Shown: positions 49,227-58,553 of the stretch, piece by piece
Layout: each line of letters opens with the position of its first letter
Position numbering within the stretch: position 1 is the first letter of the stretch
Assembly (NCBI RefSeq): GCF_029963765.1
Contig: NZ_JALBYU010000007.1
Coordinates: forward strand, 124,001-188,000
DNA: 64,000 nt
Origin: Pseudomonas sp. UYIF39
Lineage (GTDB): Bacteria > Pseudomonadota > Gammaproteobacteria > Pseudomonadales > Pseudomonadaceae
Reading direction: 5' to 3'
The notes under the pieces: model-generated
What the model was told of the DNA's origin: nothing
Database searches by the model: none
Seen by the model: only the letters and a program-made list of their open reading frames with translations
Program-made: the position numbers and the translations under genes

Positions 49227-49598
49227 ATGAACCACCCCACCTGCAAACACGCGCCCTGGCCGGGTGAATTACTGGCAGCCTTTGCCCACAACCTGATCTA
49301 CCTGGTGATCAGACCTTTCGTTCGCCGTTTTTTATGCTTTCTAGCCTGCCGGCTTACGGTAACGCCGGTGGCGGCCGACGAACCTCAGGGCAATGACGAT
49401 CAGGGTAATGATAAGTGGCTGGAGCCGGCACGCTCCAAGCTCATGCATGTGAATGGCGGGATGCCGTTCTTTGCGCATCGGGCCAATACCCCCGGCAACC
49501 TGGTTTTGAATGTAAAAGACTTCGACAATGCCCAGGTATGCGTGTGCCGTCTATTTACGCCTTACGGGGAAGAGGGGCATTCGGACGCCTATCGATAG
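49227..49598 (+). CDS. Hypothetical protein
   Basis: 123 residues with GGGGA about ten bases before the ATG. One hydrophobic stretch (LIYLVIRPFVRRFLCFLAC) near residue 23, then a polar part with NDDQGNDKWLEPARSKL. No family recognised. Composition changes along its length, so it could be a remnant or a chance frame; it ends 10 bp before the convergent nitrilase stop. Confidence 0.35.
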   Translation: MNHPTCKHAPWPGELLAAFAHNLIYLVIRPFVRRFLCFLACRLTVTPVAADEPQGNDDQGNDKWLEPARSKLMHVNGGMPFFAHRANTPGNLVLNVKDFDNAQVCVCRLFTPYGEEGHSDAYR

Positions 49599-49608
49599 AG
49601 GCCCTGCA

Positions 49609-50454
49609 TTACTCAACCAAACTACTCAACCCATACAACTGCGACCGCCGATCCCGATGCAAATCATTCCGTGCACTTATTCGCTTATTCCGCGCCTCAG
49701 CAAGATTCAGCGTCGCCAACAAAATCTGCTCGCCACCCTGCTCCGCCGGCCCTGCTACAGGGTAGCCATCGGCATCGACGATCACCGAGCCTTGCACCCA
49801 ACTGACCCCACGTTCATGACCATGCCGATCACAGGCGGCGATGAACATTCGGTTGACCGAGGCGTTGGCCTGGACTCGCACAACTTCGGCCGCACGCTCG
49901 GTTTGCGGCCGTGGCCCATCGGGCCAATTGACCGGTGCGCAGAGCAGGTCCGCACCGGCCAGCGCCGGGAGTCGCACCCACTCGGGGAATTCCAGGTCGT
50001 AGCAAATCAGCATGCCGATCCGTCCATGAACGGTTTCTACAACCGGCGGCGCGTCGTTTCCGGCGCTGAAAATTTCGTTCTCGCCATCCCAGAGGTGCGC
50101 CTTGCGGTACACGGCGCGCAGGCCTTGGGCATCGATCATTGCCGCACTGTTGGCCAGTTCATCGCCGGCTAACCGCTCGCAGAATCCCCCCACCACGACG
50201 ATGTTCAATTCCCGGGCCAGCGCCGTCCACAGAAGCAAGGTCGGCCCTTCGACGGTTTCCGCCAGGGACAGGGCTTCGCTGTGGTCGGCAAACAAGTAGC
50301 CGCTCTGGACCAGCTCAGGTAGCACCACCACCTGGGCGCCCTGGTAAGCGGCCGAACGAATCGCCCGTTCGGTCAGCTTCCGGTTGTAAGCGAGGTCGCC
50401 TATTTTCGGCGCCAGCTGGCAGCAGGCGACCACGGTACTTTTGGTGCTGTTCAA
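49609..50454 (-). CDS. Nitrilase-superfamily carbon-nitrogen hydrolase
   Basis: 281 residues with the full Glu-Lys-Cys triad: VVVLPELVQSGY near 45, VYRKAHLWDGE near 115, MLICYDLEFPEW near 150. The YRKAHLW and CYDLEFPE contexts fit aliphatic amidase and carbamoyl-type branches more than true nitrilases. Its start overlaps the end of the NCS1 permease gene by 4 bp, so the enzyme probably acts on the imported compound, for example an amide or ureide from nucleobase breakdown. Substrate is inferred, not shown. Confidence 0.88.
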   Translation of the reverse strand: MNSTKSTVVACCQLAPKIGDLAYNRKLTERAIRSAAYQGAQVVVLPELVQSGYLFADHSEALSLAETVEGPTLLLWTALARELNIVVVGGFCERLAGDELANSAAMIDAQGLRAVYRKAHLWDGENEIFSAGNDAPPVVETVHGRIGMLICYDLEFPEWVRLPALAGADLLCAPVNWPDGPRPQTERAAEVVRVQANASVNRMFIAACDRHGHERGVSWVQGSVIVDADGYPVAGPAEQGGEQILLATLNLAEARNKRISARNDLHRDRRSQLYGLSSLVE

Positions 50455-51950
50455 CGCCCCTCCTCCACAGACTGATGAGCCATGGAAACAATGTCGCTCT
50501 CAGTAATCGAATCGATAATCCGGCGTTCGTACTCAAGGTCTATCGAACGGCTGAGCAGGTAATACGTCAGGCCCGAAACCACCAGGCCAACCAGCCAGGC
50601 GATATCCACGCCTTCCAGCATCCGCGCCAGCGGCCCGACAAACACCTCTTTGCCGGCCGCCGCATCAAAGATGTAGAAGAACGGCACCATAGCGGCGAAG
50701 CCAGTCAGATAAGAGACGATGCCGCGAAATTGCCAGGCGCCGTAAATGCCCTTCGGCGTGAAGAAATGCGGGATCGCGTAGCGGCCTTTGCGCACGAAAA
50801 AGTAGTCCACCAGATTGACCGCGGTCCACGGCACGAGGAAGTACAGGAGCAGCACGAGGAAGGTGTTCAACAGGGCGATGCCATCGCCTTTGATCGACAG
50901 CACACAGGTCAACAGAATGACGCTGATCACGGAGATCGACATCACTCGGGCTCGAGGTGTCGGTGTGATTTTCTTGATCGAATCCACCCCCGTCAGCAAC
51001 GTCAGCATGGCGCTGTAGGTGTTGAGCGCGATGATCGGCAGAAAGCCCGCCACCGAGACAATCACCAACACATTACCCAGGCCTGGGATCATCGACGAAC
51101 CGACCTGATTCAGCGCCACCAGCGCATCCGCCGCTTTCAACTGCTGCGCAAGCCAGGCCCCGAGGCCGATCATCCAGCCGCCCGACAGCGACGCGCCGAT
51201 GAATACGGCGGCGATCAGTTTTGGTCGACTGGTGTTTTTCGGCAGGTAACGGGAATAGTCAGAGACATAAGGCGCATAGGAAATGTTGTAGCTCGCGCCA
51301 ATGGCAAACAGTGTGGCGAATGCAATCCAGCTGAAACCCAGGTCGGTCGCCGGGGTGACGCCTTCCTGGCCTGCGCCGAACATCAAGGCGATGGTGACCA
51401 GCGCATACAGCGGCAACGTGGCCAACAACGCCCACTTGAAGGCTTTGTGCATCAGGTCGTGGCCGTAGATCGACAGCAGCGCGCCAATCAGCACCACCGC
51501 AATGGCGACGATGGTCGGGTCGATGCCAAACACGTGTTCGAGGCCGTTCATGATCAGCGAGATGTTCACCACGTTGAAGCCGACGAACACAAACATCGTC
51601 GCCATCAAGGCCAGGATCACCCCGCGATAACCAAACTGCGCACGCGACTGGATCATTTGTGGAAGGCCCATTTCCGGACCTTGCGAGCCATGAAACGCCA
51701 TGAATATGGTGCCGAACATGATGCCCAGAGCTCCGGCCAACATCGTCCACAGCGCCGACAAGCCAAGGCTTGGGCCGACAAAACCGATGGAGATGGTGAA
51801 GAAGTGGAAGTTGCCTAGAAACCAGAAAGGGCCCTGGCTACTGAGTTTGGCGTGACGTTCGTTTTCCGGAATGTAATCGATCGAGTGGCCTTCGATGGCC
51901 AATCCGCTGCTCGCTTCGATGGCGTGCGCAGATTGAGGGGACCCTGACAT
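50451..51950 (-). CDS. NCS1-family nucleobase/allantoin-type permease
   Basis: 499 residues with twelve membrane helices. FWFLGNFHFFTISIGFVGPS, SRAQFGYRGVIL and SYAPYVSDYSRYLP are typical of the cytosine/purine, uracil, thiamine and allantoin transporter family. Sodium- or proton-coupled uptake at the inner membrane is known for the family. It is the first gene of a pair with the nitrilase-like hydrolase (ATGA overlap) and is divergent from a LysR gene about 150 bp away, which is the probable regulator. Confidence 0.9.
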   Translation of the reverse strand: MSGSPQSAHAIEASSGLAIEGHSIDYIPENERHAKLSSQGPFWFLGNFHFFTISIGFVGPSLGLSALWTMLAGALGIMFGTIFMAFHGSQGPEMGLPQMIQSRAQFGYRGVILALMATMFVFVGFNVVNISLIMNGLEHVFGIDPTIVAIAVVLIGALLSIYGHDLMHKAFKWALLATLPLYALVTIALMFGAGQEGVTPATDLGFSWIAFATLFAIGASYNISYAPYVSDYSRYLPKNTSRPKLIAAVFIGASLSGGWMIGLGAWLAQQLKAADALVALNQVGSSMIPGLGNVLVIVSVAGFLPIIALNTYSAMLTLLTGVDSIKKITPTPRARVMSISVISVILLTCVLSIKGDGIALLNTFLVLLLYFLVPWTAVNLVDYFFVRKGRYAIPHFFTPKGIYGAWQFRGIVSYLTGFAAMVPFFYIFDAAAGKEVFVGPLARMLEGVDIAWLVGLVVSGLTYYLLSRSIDLEYERRIIDSITESDIVSMAHQSVEEGR

Positions 51951-52097
51951 ATGAGTGTTCCTATGCTGGTAATTGTTGTTTTTATGGGCAAGGCGCCGAT
52001 TTCATTGCAATGTAGGGCGTTGCTCAGGGCTGTAAAATATCGCAGGCACACTGTTTACATAGATCCACGTCTATGTGAGTGAATATCGGGGGCACGC

Positions 52098-53000
52098 ATG
52101 CTGGGAACTGTATCGGAGCTGGATCTGCGTTTGATCCGGGTATTTCTGACCGTCGTTGAGGCGGGCGGGATCTCGGCCGCGCAAACGGCGCTCAATACCA
52201 CTCAACCCACCATCAGTGCGCAATTGGCGACGCTGGAAGCGCGGGTGGGGTTTCGTCTTTGCGAACGCGGGCGCGGCGGATTTTCGGTGACACCCAAAGG
52301 CAGCCAGTTTGTCGAGGCGGCCCGTCGATTACTGGCGGCTGCCGAGGGGTTCCGGGTTGAAGTCCAGCACATCAATCGCAAGGTGTCAGGCAATATCAAC
52401 ATCGGCCTGCTCGGTCAAATCGATCCGGTTGCCAACAAGAAAATCGCCTTGGCCATTGCGCGATTACGGTCCCGGCATGAGGGGCTGTATTTCCACTTCA
52501 CAGAGTTGTCGTCATCGCTGCTGGAAGAGAAAATCATCAACGGCCATATCGATCTGGCGATCGGCTATTTCTGGCACCGCCTGCCCAACATTGATTACTT
52601 TGCGTTGTTCCAGGAAACCCAGATCGCCTACTGCGCCCCTACTCATCCGCTGTTTGAGCAAGTGGGCGAACTGACCCGGGATGACGTCAGCGATTACGAT
52701 TGGGTATGGCCAAGCCATCCTTTGCCGGAAATGCCGGCGCCCACCTCGATAGAACGCCTGACGGTGCTCACGGACAGCATGGACGGCGCTGCCCTGCTCA
52801 TTCTGTCGGGCCAGCATTTGGGGTTTCTGCCGCAGCACTATGCGGCGAAGCATGAACAACTGGGGCAGTTGCATCCGCTGAATCCTCAGCTTTTGCGCTA
52901 TGAGGTCGGCTTTCATGCGGCGGTTCGGCATTCGGCGCGTCAGCGGGATTTGGTCAGTGCTTTACTGACTGAGTTGATCGACATTTTCGGGGCCGTGTAA
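52098..53000 (+). CDS. LysR-family transcriptional regulator
   Basis: 300 residues: winged helix-turn-helix at 8-66 (RVFLTVVEAGGISAAQTALN, TQPTISAQLATLEARVG) and a LysR substrate-binding domain (GNINIGLLGQIDPVANKK onward). Divergent from the NCS1 permease and hydrolase genes, the usual arrangement for a LysR activator of those genes. The intergenic region around 51960-52097 is the likely operator; no T-N11-A site was assigned. Confidence 0.9.
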   Translation: MLGTVSELDLRLIRVFLTVVEAGGISAAQTALNTTQPTISAQLATLEARVGFRLCERGRGGFSVTPKGSQFVEAARRLLAAAEGFRVEVQHINRKVSGNINIGLLGQIDPVANKKIALAIARLRSRHEGLYFHFTELSSSLLEEKIINGHIDLAIGYFWHRLPNIDYFALFQETQIAYCAPTHPLFEQVGELTRDDVSDYDWVWPSHPLPEMPAPTSIERLTVLTDSMDGAALLILSGQHLGFLPQHYAAKHEQLGQLHPLNPQLLRYEVGFHAAVRHSARQRDLVSALLTELIDIFGAV

Positions 53001-53030
53001 GCGTCAAACCGAGCAAACCCCTCACCCGTT

Positions 53031-53564
53031 TCAGATCCGGATTTCGCTGGTCGGCATAACGTCGATCCGCGCCACTGGCCCCGTCAAGTGCGCCAGTTCT
53101 GCGTTGTGCTCGGTGATGATGTCTTCGGCGGCGAGGTTGCCGTTGTCGACGGTGGAGTGCGCGTCGGCGGCGAGCACCACGTCATAGCCCAGCTTCAGGG
53201 CCTGGCGGACGGTGGCGTTGACGCAATAGTCGGTTTGCAACCCGCAGATGATCAGGCGGTCGGTGCCAAAATCTTGCAATTGGGCTTGCAAGTGGGTCTG
53301 GTAGAAGGAGTCTCGAGTGGTTTTTCGCACGCGAAGGTCTTGCGGCGAAGTCTTCAGGCTTTCGGCCAGTTGCCAGCCTTCGGAACCGTGTTGCATCTGG
53401 TCGCCCTTTTCTTCGTGCTGGATGAGGATGACCGGGATGCCTGCTTCACGAGCCTTGGCACTGAGGTCGTTGATGTTCTCGATAACGCGCTTGATCTCAA
53501 AACATTCGTACTCGCCAGTGCACAGTGCGCGCTGGACGTCGATGATCAGCAGTGCAGTAGCCAT
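53031..53564 (-). CDS. Isochorismatase-like cysteine hydrolase
   Basis: 177 residues with the family triad: Asp in LLIIDVQRAL near 9, Lys in RVRKTTRDSFYQT near 80 and Cys in GLQTDYCVNATVRQAL near 117. Family members hydrolyse amides such as nicotinamide, or act on ureides; the substrate here is open. Convergent with the LysR gene (31 bp apart). Confidence 0.88.
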   Translation of the reverse strand: MATALLIIDVQRALCTGEYECFEIKRVIENINDLSAKAREAGIPVILIQHEEKGDQMQHGSEGWQLAESLKTSPQDLRVRKTTRDSFYQTHLQAQLQDFGTDRLIICGLQTDYCVNATVRQALKLGYDVVLAADAHSTVDNGNLAAEDIITEHNAELAHLTGPVARIDVMPTSEIRI

Positions 53565-53629
53565 GAGTTCCCGTCCTTGATGGGTCGGTGAATCGGCAAC
53601 GGATTTAGAATCCGTTCCCCTTTTAACTT

Positions 53630-53773
53630 GTAGCAGCTGGCGGAGCCTGCGAGGCTGCGTTCGAGCGCGGAGCGGTCGTAATCCAGCAAATGTGGTCTTC
53701 CTGAATGAACGCGGTCAACCATTTACGACTGCTACGCAGTCGAACGCAGCCTCGCAGGCTCGACAGCTGCTAC
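53630..53773. repeat. REP-like inverted pair (BIME)
   Basis: GTAGCAGCTGGCGGAGCCTG at 53630 onward and its complement at 53740-53773 share the core GAGCCTGCGAGGCTGCGTTC with one base of difference. The inner flank of the right arm adds a small palindrome, CGACTGCTACGCAGTCG. This is a typical Pseudomonas REP arrangement, here between the start of the isochorismatase-like gene and the 3' end of ggt. Confidence 0.85.
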
Positions 53774-53819
53774 GGGATCGGGGGCCACCCTCAAGAATCT
53801 GGATGGCCTCAGATCTGCC

Positions 53820-55547
53820 TCAATAACCGAGCGACAACCCAGTGTTACGACGTGGATCGTTCGCCCCATAGAAGCGGTTTTTGCCGACCGGTTTGCCTTC
53901 CAGCGACGGTGCGCCTACCAGAATCGCCGCCACATGGTTGGCGTCCTGTGGTCCGGCGAACTTATGCCCCCAACTTTCGAGCATCTTCACCGTATCGGGA
54001 CTGGTAGTGAAGGTCTCAAGGTTGGTCTCTTCCGGCAACCACTGCTGGTGGAAACGCGGTGCATCGACCGCTTCCTGGATGTTCATCCCGTAGTCGATCA
54101 CGTTGAGCATGGTCAGCAAGGTCGCGGTGATGATGCGACTGCCGCCGGGGGTGCCGACGACCATCACCACTTTGCCGTCCTTGGTGACAATGGTCGGGCT
54201 CATGGACGACAGCGGTGCCTTGCCGGGCGCGATGGCGTTGGCCTCCCCTTGCACCAGACCGTACATGTTCGGCACGCCGATCTTCGAGGTAAAGTCATCC
54301 ATTTCGTCGTTGAGAATGACCCCGGTTTTGCTGGCCATCACGCCGGCGCCGAACCAGTCGTTCAAGGTGTAGGTCACCGAGACCGCGTTGCCCCATTTAT
54401 CGACGATGGAGTAGTGGGTGGTGTTGCTGCCTTCATGTGGCGCTACGCCGGGTTTGAGCTCGCGGGACACACCGGCCTTTTGCGGGTCGATGGCGGTACG
54501 GATTTTGGTGGCGTAGTTTTTATCCAGCAGATGGTCGATCGGGTTCTTCACGAAATCCGGGTCGCCCAGGTAGCTGTTGCGGTCCACATAAGCGTGGCGC
54601 ATCGCTTCGATCTGGTAGTGCATGCCCTGGGCCGAGTGATAGCCCAGGTCTTTCATCGGATAGCCTTCGAGAATGTTCATGATCTCGCAAATCACCACGC
54701 CGCCGGAACTGGGCGGCGGTGCCGAGACCACATGGTAGCCACGGTAATCGCATTCAATCGGGGCCAGTTCGCGGGTCTTGTATTTGTCGAGGTCTGCCTG
54801 AGTGATGATGCCTTTGTTGGCCTGGCTGGCGGTGACGATGGCATCGGCCACCCAGCCCTTATAGAAACCGTCGGCCCCCTTCTCGGAGATTTCCCGCAGG
54901 GTCTTGCCGAGGTCTTTTTGCACCAGTTTCTGACCGACTTGCATCGGCTCACCGTTGCTCAGGAAGATCGCACCGGAATCCTTGATGTCTTTCTTGAACA
55001 CGTCAGTGGCGTATTCCAGCAATTCGACATCGCCCTGCTCCAGCACAAAACCGTCTTCGGCGAGCTTGATGGCCGGGGCGATGACGTCCTTGCGGTGTTT
55101 GGTGCCGTATTTCTTCAGCGCCAGTTCCATGCCCGACACCGTGCCCGGCACGCCAACGGCCAAGTGACCACGGGTGCTCAGGTCTGGGACGACGTTGCCC
55201 TCCTTGTCGAGGTACATGTCGGCGGTGGCGGCCAGCGGTGCTTTTTCGCGGAAGTCGAGGAAGGTCTTGCGCCCGTCCGCCAACTGAATGGTCATGAAAC
55301 CGCCGCCGCCCAGGTTGCCGGCCGCGGGATAAACCACCGCCAGCGCATAACCGACCGCTACCGCGGCATCGACGGCGTTGCCGCCGTTCTTGAGCACATC
55401 GACGCCCACGTGACTGGCCAGATGCTGGGCAGTGACGACCATGCCGTTTTCGGCCGCGACCGGCGCCACGGAGGCCGCGTAAGCACTGAGGCAGCTGAGC
55501 GCCAATGAGGTCGCAATCAGCGATTTGGCAAAAGGTTCGAACTTCAT
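53820..55547 (-). CDS. ggt: Gamma-glutamyltransferase (periplasmic)
   Basis: Cleaves gamma-glutamyl bonds of glutathione. 575 residues from the ATG at 55547, which begins the signal peptide FAKSLIATSLALSCLSAYAA; the frame is open further to 55700 but that overlaps the next gene's promoter. The self-processing site is NTTHYSIVDKWGNAV near residue 378, where the second Thr is the nucleophile. Substrate-binding GLQ-like and GGSRIITATLL segments are present. Divergent from the alkyltransferase gene. Confidence 0.93.
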   Translation of the reverse strand: MKFEPFAKSLIATSLALSCLSAYAASVAPVAAENGMVVTAQHLASHVGVDVLKNGGNAVDAAVAVGYALAVVYPAAGNLGGGGFMTIQLADGRKTFLDFREKAPLAATADMYLDKEGNVVPDLSTRGHLAVGVPGTVSGMELALKKYGTKHRKDVIAPAIKLAEDGFVLEQGDVELLEYATDVFKKDIKDSGAIFLSNGEPMQVGQKLVQKDLGKTLREISEKGADGFYKGWVADAIVTASQANKGIITQADLDKYKTRELAPIECDYRGYHVVSAPPPSSGGVVICEIMNILEGYPMKDLGYHSAQGMHYQIEAMRHAYVDRNSYLGDPDFVKNPIDHLLDKNYATKIRTAIDPQKAGVSRELKPGVAPHEGSNTTHYSIVDKWGNAVSVTYTLNDWFGAGVMASKTGVILNDEMDDFTSKIGVPNMYGLVQGEANAIAPGKAPLSSMSPTIVTKDGKVVMVVGTPGGSRIITATLLTMLNVIDYGMNIQEAVDAPRFHQQWLPEETNLETFTTSPDTVKMLESWGHKFAGPQDANHVAAILVGAPSLEGKPVGKNRFYGANDPRRNTGLSLGY

Positions 55548-55698
55548 GAGTCGGTCTCTTTTTGTTTTTAGGCTCTGTAAAAAAAACAGAGGGAAGGCTT
55601 CAAGAGCAGAGGCAAGTATGGCTGGGATTGCGCATTGCGCCTCCCCGTCGAGGCAGTATGCTTGGCCAATGCTCAGCACTTTCACGGAGTCCACCGGC

Positions 55699-56214
55699 AT
55701 GAGTTACACCTTCATCACCCTCGCATCGAAGGTGGGCGAGTTGAAGCTGGTCGCGAACGACTCACGACTGGCGGCCATCCTCTGGGAAAACGACAAACCC
55801 GACCGGGTGCGGCTTGGGCCGATGCGCGAGGCGCCGGATAATCCGATCCTGATGCGCACCGCTCAGCAGCTGCGGGAATACTTTGCGGGCACGCGCAGTC
55901 GTTTCGACCTGGAACTGGAATTTACCGGGACGGAATTTCAGAAGAAGGTCTGGGCGGCGTTGCTGACCATTCCGTTTGGCGAGACCCGCAGCTATAGCGA
56001 GATAGCCCGGCAGATCGGCAATCCCAGTGCGGTGAGGGCGGTGGGTGCGGCGAATGGCAAGAACCCGATTTCGATTGTTGCGCCGTGTCATCGGGTGATT
56101 GGCGCTTCGGGGAAACTCACCGGGTTTGCCGGGGGGCTTGAGGCGAAGGAGCAACTGCTGATGCTGGAAGGATGCGAATGGTCAGGAGCTGGCAGGACGG
56201 GCGATTTGTTCTGA
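55699..56214 (+). CDS. ogt: Methylated-DNA-protein-cysteine methyltransferase
   Basis: Suicide repair of O6-alkylguanine. 171 residues from the ATG at 55699 with GGAG upstream. Active site ISIVAPCHRVIGASGKLTG (PCHRV), preceded by the recognition helix segment YSEIARQIGNPSAVRAVGAA and Asn in NGKNP. Size fits Ogt rather than the double-domain Ada protein. Monocistronic; REP-like palindromes follow. Confidence 0.92.
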   Translation: MSYTFITLASKVGELKLVANDSRLAAILWENDKPDRVRLGPMREAPDNPILMRTAQQLREYFAGTRSRFDLELEFTGTEFQKKVWAALLTIPFGETRSYSEIARQIGNPSAVRAVGAANGKNPISIVAPCHRVIGASGKLTGFAGGLEAKEQLLMLEGCEWSGAGRTGDLF

Positions 56215-56232
56215 TCAGCCGTTACGCGACCA

Positions 56233-56360
56233 GTAGCAGCTCGTCCGACTGCGCAGCAGTCGCAAACTCAGGCGCCACGGTTTATCCGGAACAGCGCAGT
56301 GAATGGTTTTACGACTGCTTCGCAGTCGGACGCAGCCTCGCAGGCTCGACAGCGGCTACA
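56233..56360. repeat. REP-like palindromes between convergent genes
   Basis: A left unit (GTAGCAGCTCGTCCGACTGC, 56233 onward) and a right unit at about 56309-56360 containing CGACTGCTTCGCAGTCG and GCAGCCTCGCAGGCTCGACA. The right unit shares its core with the pair at 53740-53773. Lies between the alkyltransferase and nudK 3' ends. Confidence 0.8.
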
Positions 56361-56364
56361 TTGA

Positions 56365-56958
56365 TTAGCCCGCGACGAAGATGTTTTTCATCGCCGCATA
56401 CTGCAGCAACATGATGGTCTTCGCATCGCAGATCTCTCCGCGATAAAACGCATCAAGTGCGTCGTCGAATTTCCATTCCAGCACTTCCAGTTCCTCGGTC
56501 TCCTCCTCCAGTCCGCCGCCATCGCTGACCTTGGAAGCGGCATCGTACTCAGCGATGAAGAAGTGCAGCTTTTCGGTCACCGAGCCGGGGCTCATGTAGG
56601 CCTCAAACACCTTGTGCACATGGTGCACGCGATAACCGGTTTCTTCCTCGGCTTCTTCGCGGATGCGCTCTTCAGGTGCCGCACCTTCGAGCAGCCCCGC
56701 CGCCACTTCGATCAGCAACCCATCGTGGCCATTGACGAACACCGGCAATCGGAATTGTCGGGTCAGCACGACAGTTTTCTTTTCACGGTTGAACAGCAGA
56801 ATCGCCGCGCCGTTGCCACGGTCGTAGACCTCGCGGGTCTGGCGTTGCCATTCGCCGTTGTTGCGCTGGTAATCGAAGGTGATTTTCTTGAGCAGGTACC
56901 AGTCGTGGGACAACACCTGAGACTCGATGAGGTTGACCCGCTCGGCTGTGTTCGACAT
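56365..56958 (-). CDS. nudK: GDP-mannose pyrophosphatase, Nudix family
   Basis: 197 residues matching E. coli NudK along its length: REVYDRGNGAAILLFNREKK, VVLTRQFRLPVFVNG, Nudix box GLLEGAAPEERIREEAEEET, AYMSPGSVTEKLHFFIAEYD and GEICDAKTIMLLQY. Hydrolyses GDP-mannose to mannose 1-phosphate and GMP in the cytoplasm. ATG at 56958 chosen; one at 56973 would add five residues. Confidence 0.9.
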   Translation of the reverse strand: MSNTAERVNLIESQVLSHDWYLLKKITFDYQRNNGEWQRQTREVYDRGNGAAILLFNREKKTVVLTRQFRLPVFVNGHDGLLIEVAAGLLEGAAPEERIREEAEEETGYRVHHVHKVFEAYMSPGSVTEKLHFFIAEYDAASKVSDGGGLEEETEELEVLEWKFDDALDAFYRGEICDAKTIMLLQYAAMKNIFVAG

Positions 56959-57018
56959 GACAACGCATCCCATTTTCGTCAGAAGGCGCCCATGTTAGGC
57001 GAAAACGAAAGCCTGGCG

Positions 57019-57456
57019 CTAAGAAAGCTGAGCCTTGTATTCCTTCTCATACTGACCCGCCAGCGTCTCTTTCTGTTTGTCGTCGAGTAGCTTGCCGGCC
57101 ATCTGGAAGAACTTCTGCTCTTCCTCTTCCAGGTGGTGATTGACCTTCTCGGCGAGCTTCTTCGCGGTCGCCAGCCAGGCCGGGCTGGACATCTCGGTCT
57201 CGTCCAGTTCCTCCATCATTTCGTCCATCTCGTGATGTTCTGAAATGGCATGGCGGCTGAGGTCGACGCCGTTATCGAACTCCATCAGCGGGATGTAGAA
57301 ATACCGCTCTTCAGCGGTTTCGTGGGCTTGAAGTTCGGACTTTAGCTGCTTGTAAGCCTCGACCCGCTCGGGGGTGTCGCCGCTGGTCTGGATCAGCGCA
57401 TCGGCGTAAGTGCGTTGGCGGTCGTGGCTTTCGCGCAAGGCTTCGAAAATATTCAC
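57019..57456 (-). CDS. Hemerythrin HHE-domain protein
   Basis: 145 residues, all-helical, with the metal ligand pattern of HHE cation-binding proteins: ESHDRQR near 10, QAHETAEERYFY near 45, HAISEHHEMDEMM near 70 and VNHHLEEEEQKFF near 108. It probably holds a diiron site for oxygen or NO-related chemistry. Free-standing; the iron, oxygen or stress link is inferred. Confidence 0.9.
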   Translation of the reverse strand: MNIFEALRESHDRQRTYADALIQTSGDTPERVEAYKQLKSELQAHETAEERYFYIPLMEFDNGVDLSRHAISEHHEMDEMMEELDETEMSSPAWLATAKKLAEKVNHHLEEEEQKFFQMAGKLLDDKQKETLAGQYEKEYKAQLS

Positions 57457-57607
57457 GGATTGTCCTCATAGGCCGCATTCAGGAATGACGCTGTTTAGAC
57501 TAGACATCTGCGCGATGACGACGGTTCCGCCCGAGGAGCTGGAACAACGACCACTGGCCACGTTAGGCTTGGGTCTGTTGTCCACTCTAGCCATAAGGAA
57601 ATAGCTG

Positions 57608-58036
57608 ATGACCTTGCGAATCGAACGGTCGCTAAACCCCACGGATGCCGAGGAACGTGCAATCGTGCTGCCGTTGCGTGCCTATAACGCTTCAAAGGCC
57701 GGAACCAGCGTGCCGGAGCCGATTGCCTTGCTAATCCGCAACGACAACGACGAGATCCTCGGCGGGCTCTATGGCCGGGTGTTTTACCAGTGGTTATACA
57801 TTGAGTTGCTTTCGGTACCAGAACAGGCCCGAGGACAGGGCATGGGCACGAAACTGATGCAGATGGCTGAAGACCTGGCACGGGAAAAGGAATGCATCGG
57901 AATCTGGCTCGACACCTTCGACTTCCAGGCGCCGGAGTTCTACAAGAAGCTCGGCTACAGCGAGTTAGGCCAGATCGCTGACTACCCACCGGGCCACAAG
58001 CGCTTCTTTTTCCAGAAGCGCCTGATCAATAGCTGA
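57608..58036 (+). CDS. GNAT-family N-acetyltransferase
   Basis: 142 residues. Acetyl-CoA site ARGQGMGTKLMQMAEDLA near 78 (QGMG), preceded by IELLSVPEQ and followed by WLDTFDFQAPEFYKKLGY, the usual motif B and alpha-4 region. Acceptor unknown. Convergent with the lipoprotein gene, 5 bp apart. Confidence 0.88.
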   Translation: MTLRIERSLNPTDAEERAIVLPLRAYNASKAGTSVPEPIALLIRNDNDEILGGLYGRVFYQWLYIELLSVPEQARGQGMGTKLMQMAEDLAREKECIGIWLDTFDFQAPEFYKKLGYSELGQIADYPPGHKRFFFQKRLINS

Positions 58037-58041
58037 ACGAC

Positions 58042-58392
58042 TTACAGGCAAGTCGCCAACGCCGCCAGTCGGCGCTTGGCCACAAAGTCGTCATGCTGTG
58101 CGTAATAATTCAGCACGGTGGCGGAAGCGTCAGCCTTCACGTCCACAAAGGACTCCGCCGAGCGCGTGTAAACGGTGGTGCCGCCCTTCTCGCCAGGCTG
58201 CAAATATGCGCCAGCATCGATACCGAACACCGCCTCATCCTGCCAGGAAAACTGCACACACTGGGCGACGACTTTTTCCGGTTTGTCCGACGTCAGGGTT
58301 TTGTACGGGATTCCCGTGCGGGCGTCGTTCATCACCGAACCCGCGCAACCGGCCAGCAACGTTACGGCCAGCGCCACCATCAGAATTCGCAT
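58042..58392 (-). CDS. Small lipoprotein
   Basis: 116 residues with a clear lipobox, ILMVALAVTLLAGCAGS (Cys 16), and a mature part with VVAQCVQFSWQDEAVFG and a C-terminal Cys. A conserved unnamed Pseudomonas lipoprotein in appearance; function unknown. Confidence 0.82.
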   Translation of the reverse strand: MRILMVALAVTLLAGCAGSVMNDARTGIPYKTLTSDKPEKVVAQCVQFSWQDEAVFGIDAGAYLQPGEKGGTTVYTRSAESFVDVKADASATVLNYYAQHDDFVAKRRLAALATCL

Positions 58393-58553
58393 TGCGTTCG
58401 CTCATCAAGAAAAAGCGGACTGTATCACCGCGGCACGGCGTATCGTTCTGCTTTACTTCATTTATACCGCGACACCGAGTGACGATTCGCGCACCCTGTC
58501 GCGCCATTAACACCGCATCGCCCATTTTTCCGGGCTCACTTTTTGGAAAGGCC

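Noticed and set aside
50139..51818. 559-residue plus-strand frame opposite the NCS1 permease
   Set aside because: Antisense shadow rich in His, Arg and Gln, the mirror of codons in membrane helices.
53934..55508. 524-residue plus-strand frame opposite ggt
   Set aside because: ggt is a clear full-length family match on the minus strand; the plus frame is its reverse complement without a ribosome site or recognisable motif.
58098..58553. Long upstream extension of the small helix-turn-helix gene
   Set aside because: It overlaps the lipoprotein gene on the other strand, and a good ribosome site marks the start at 58554.
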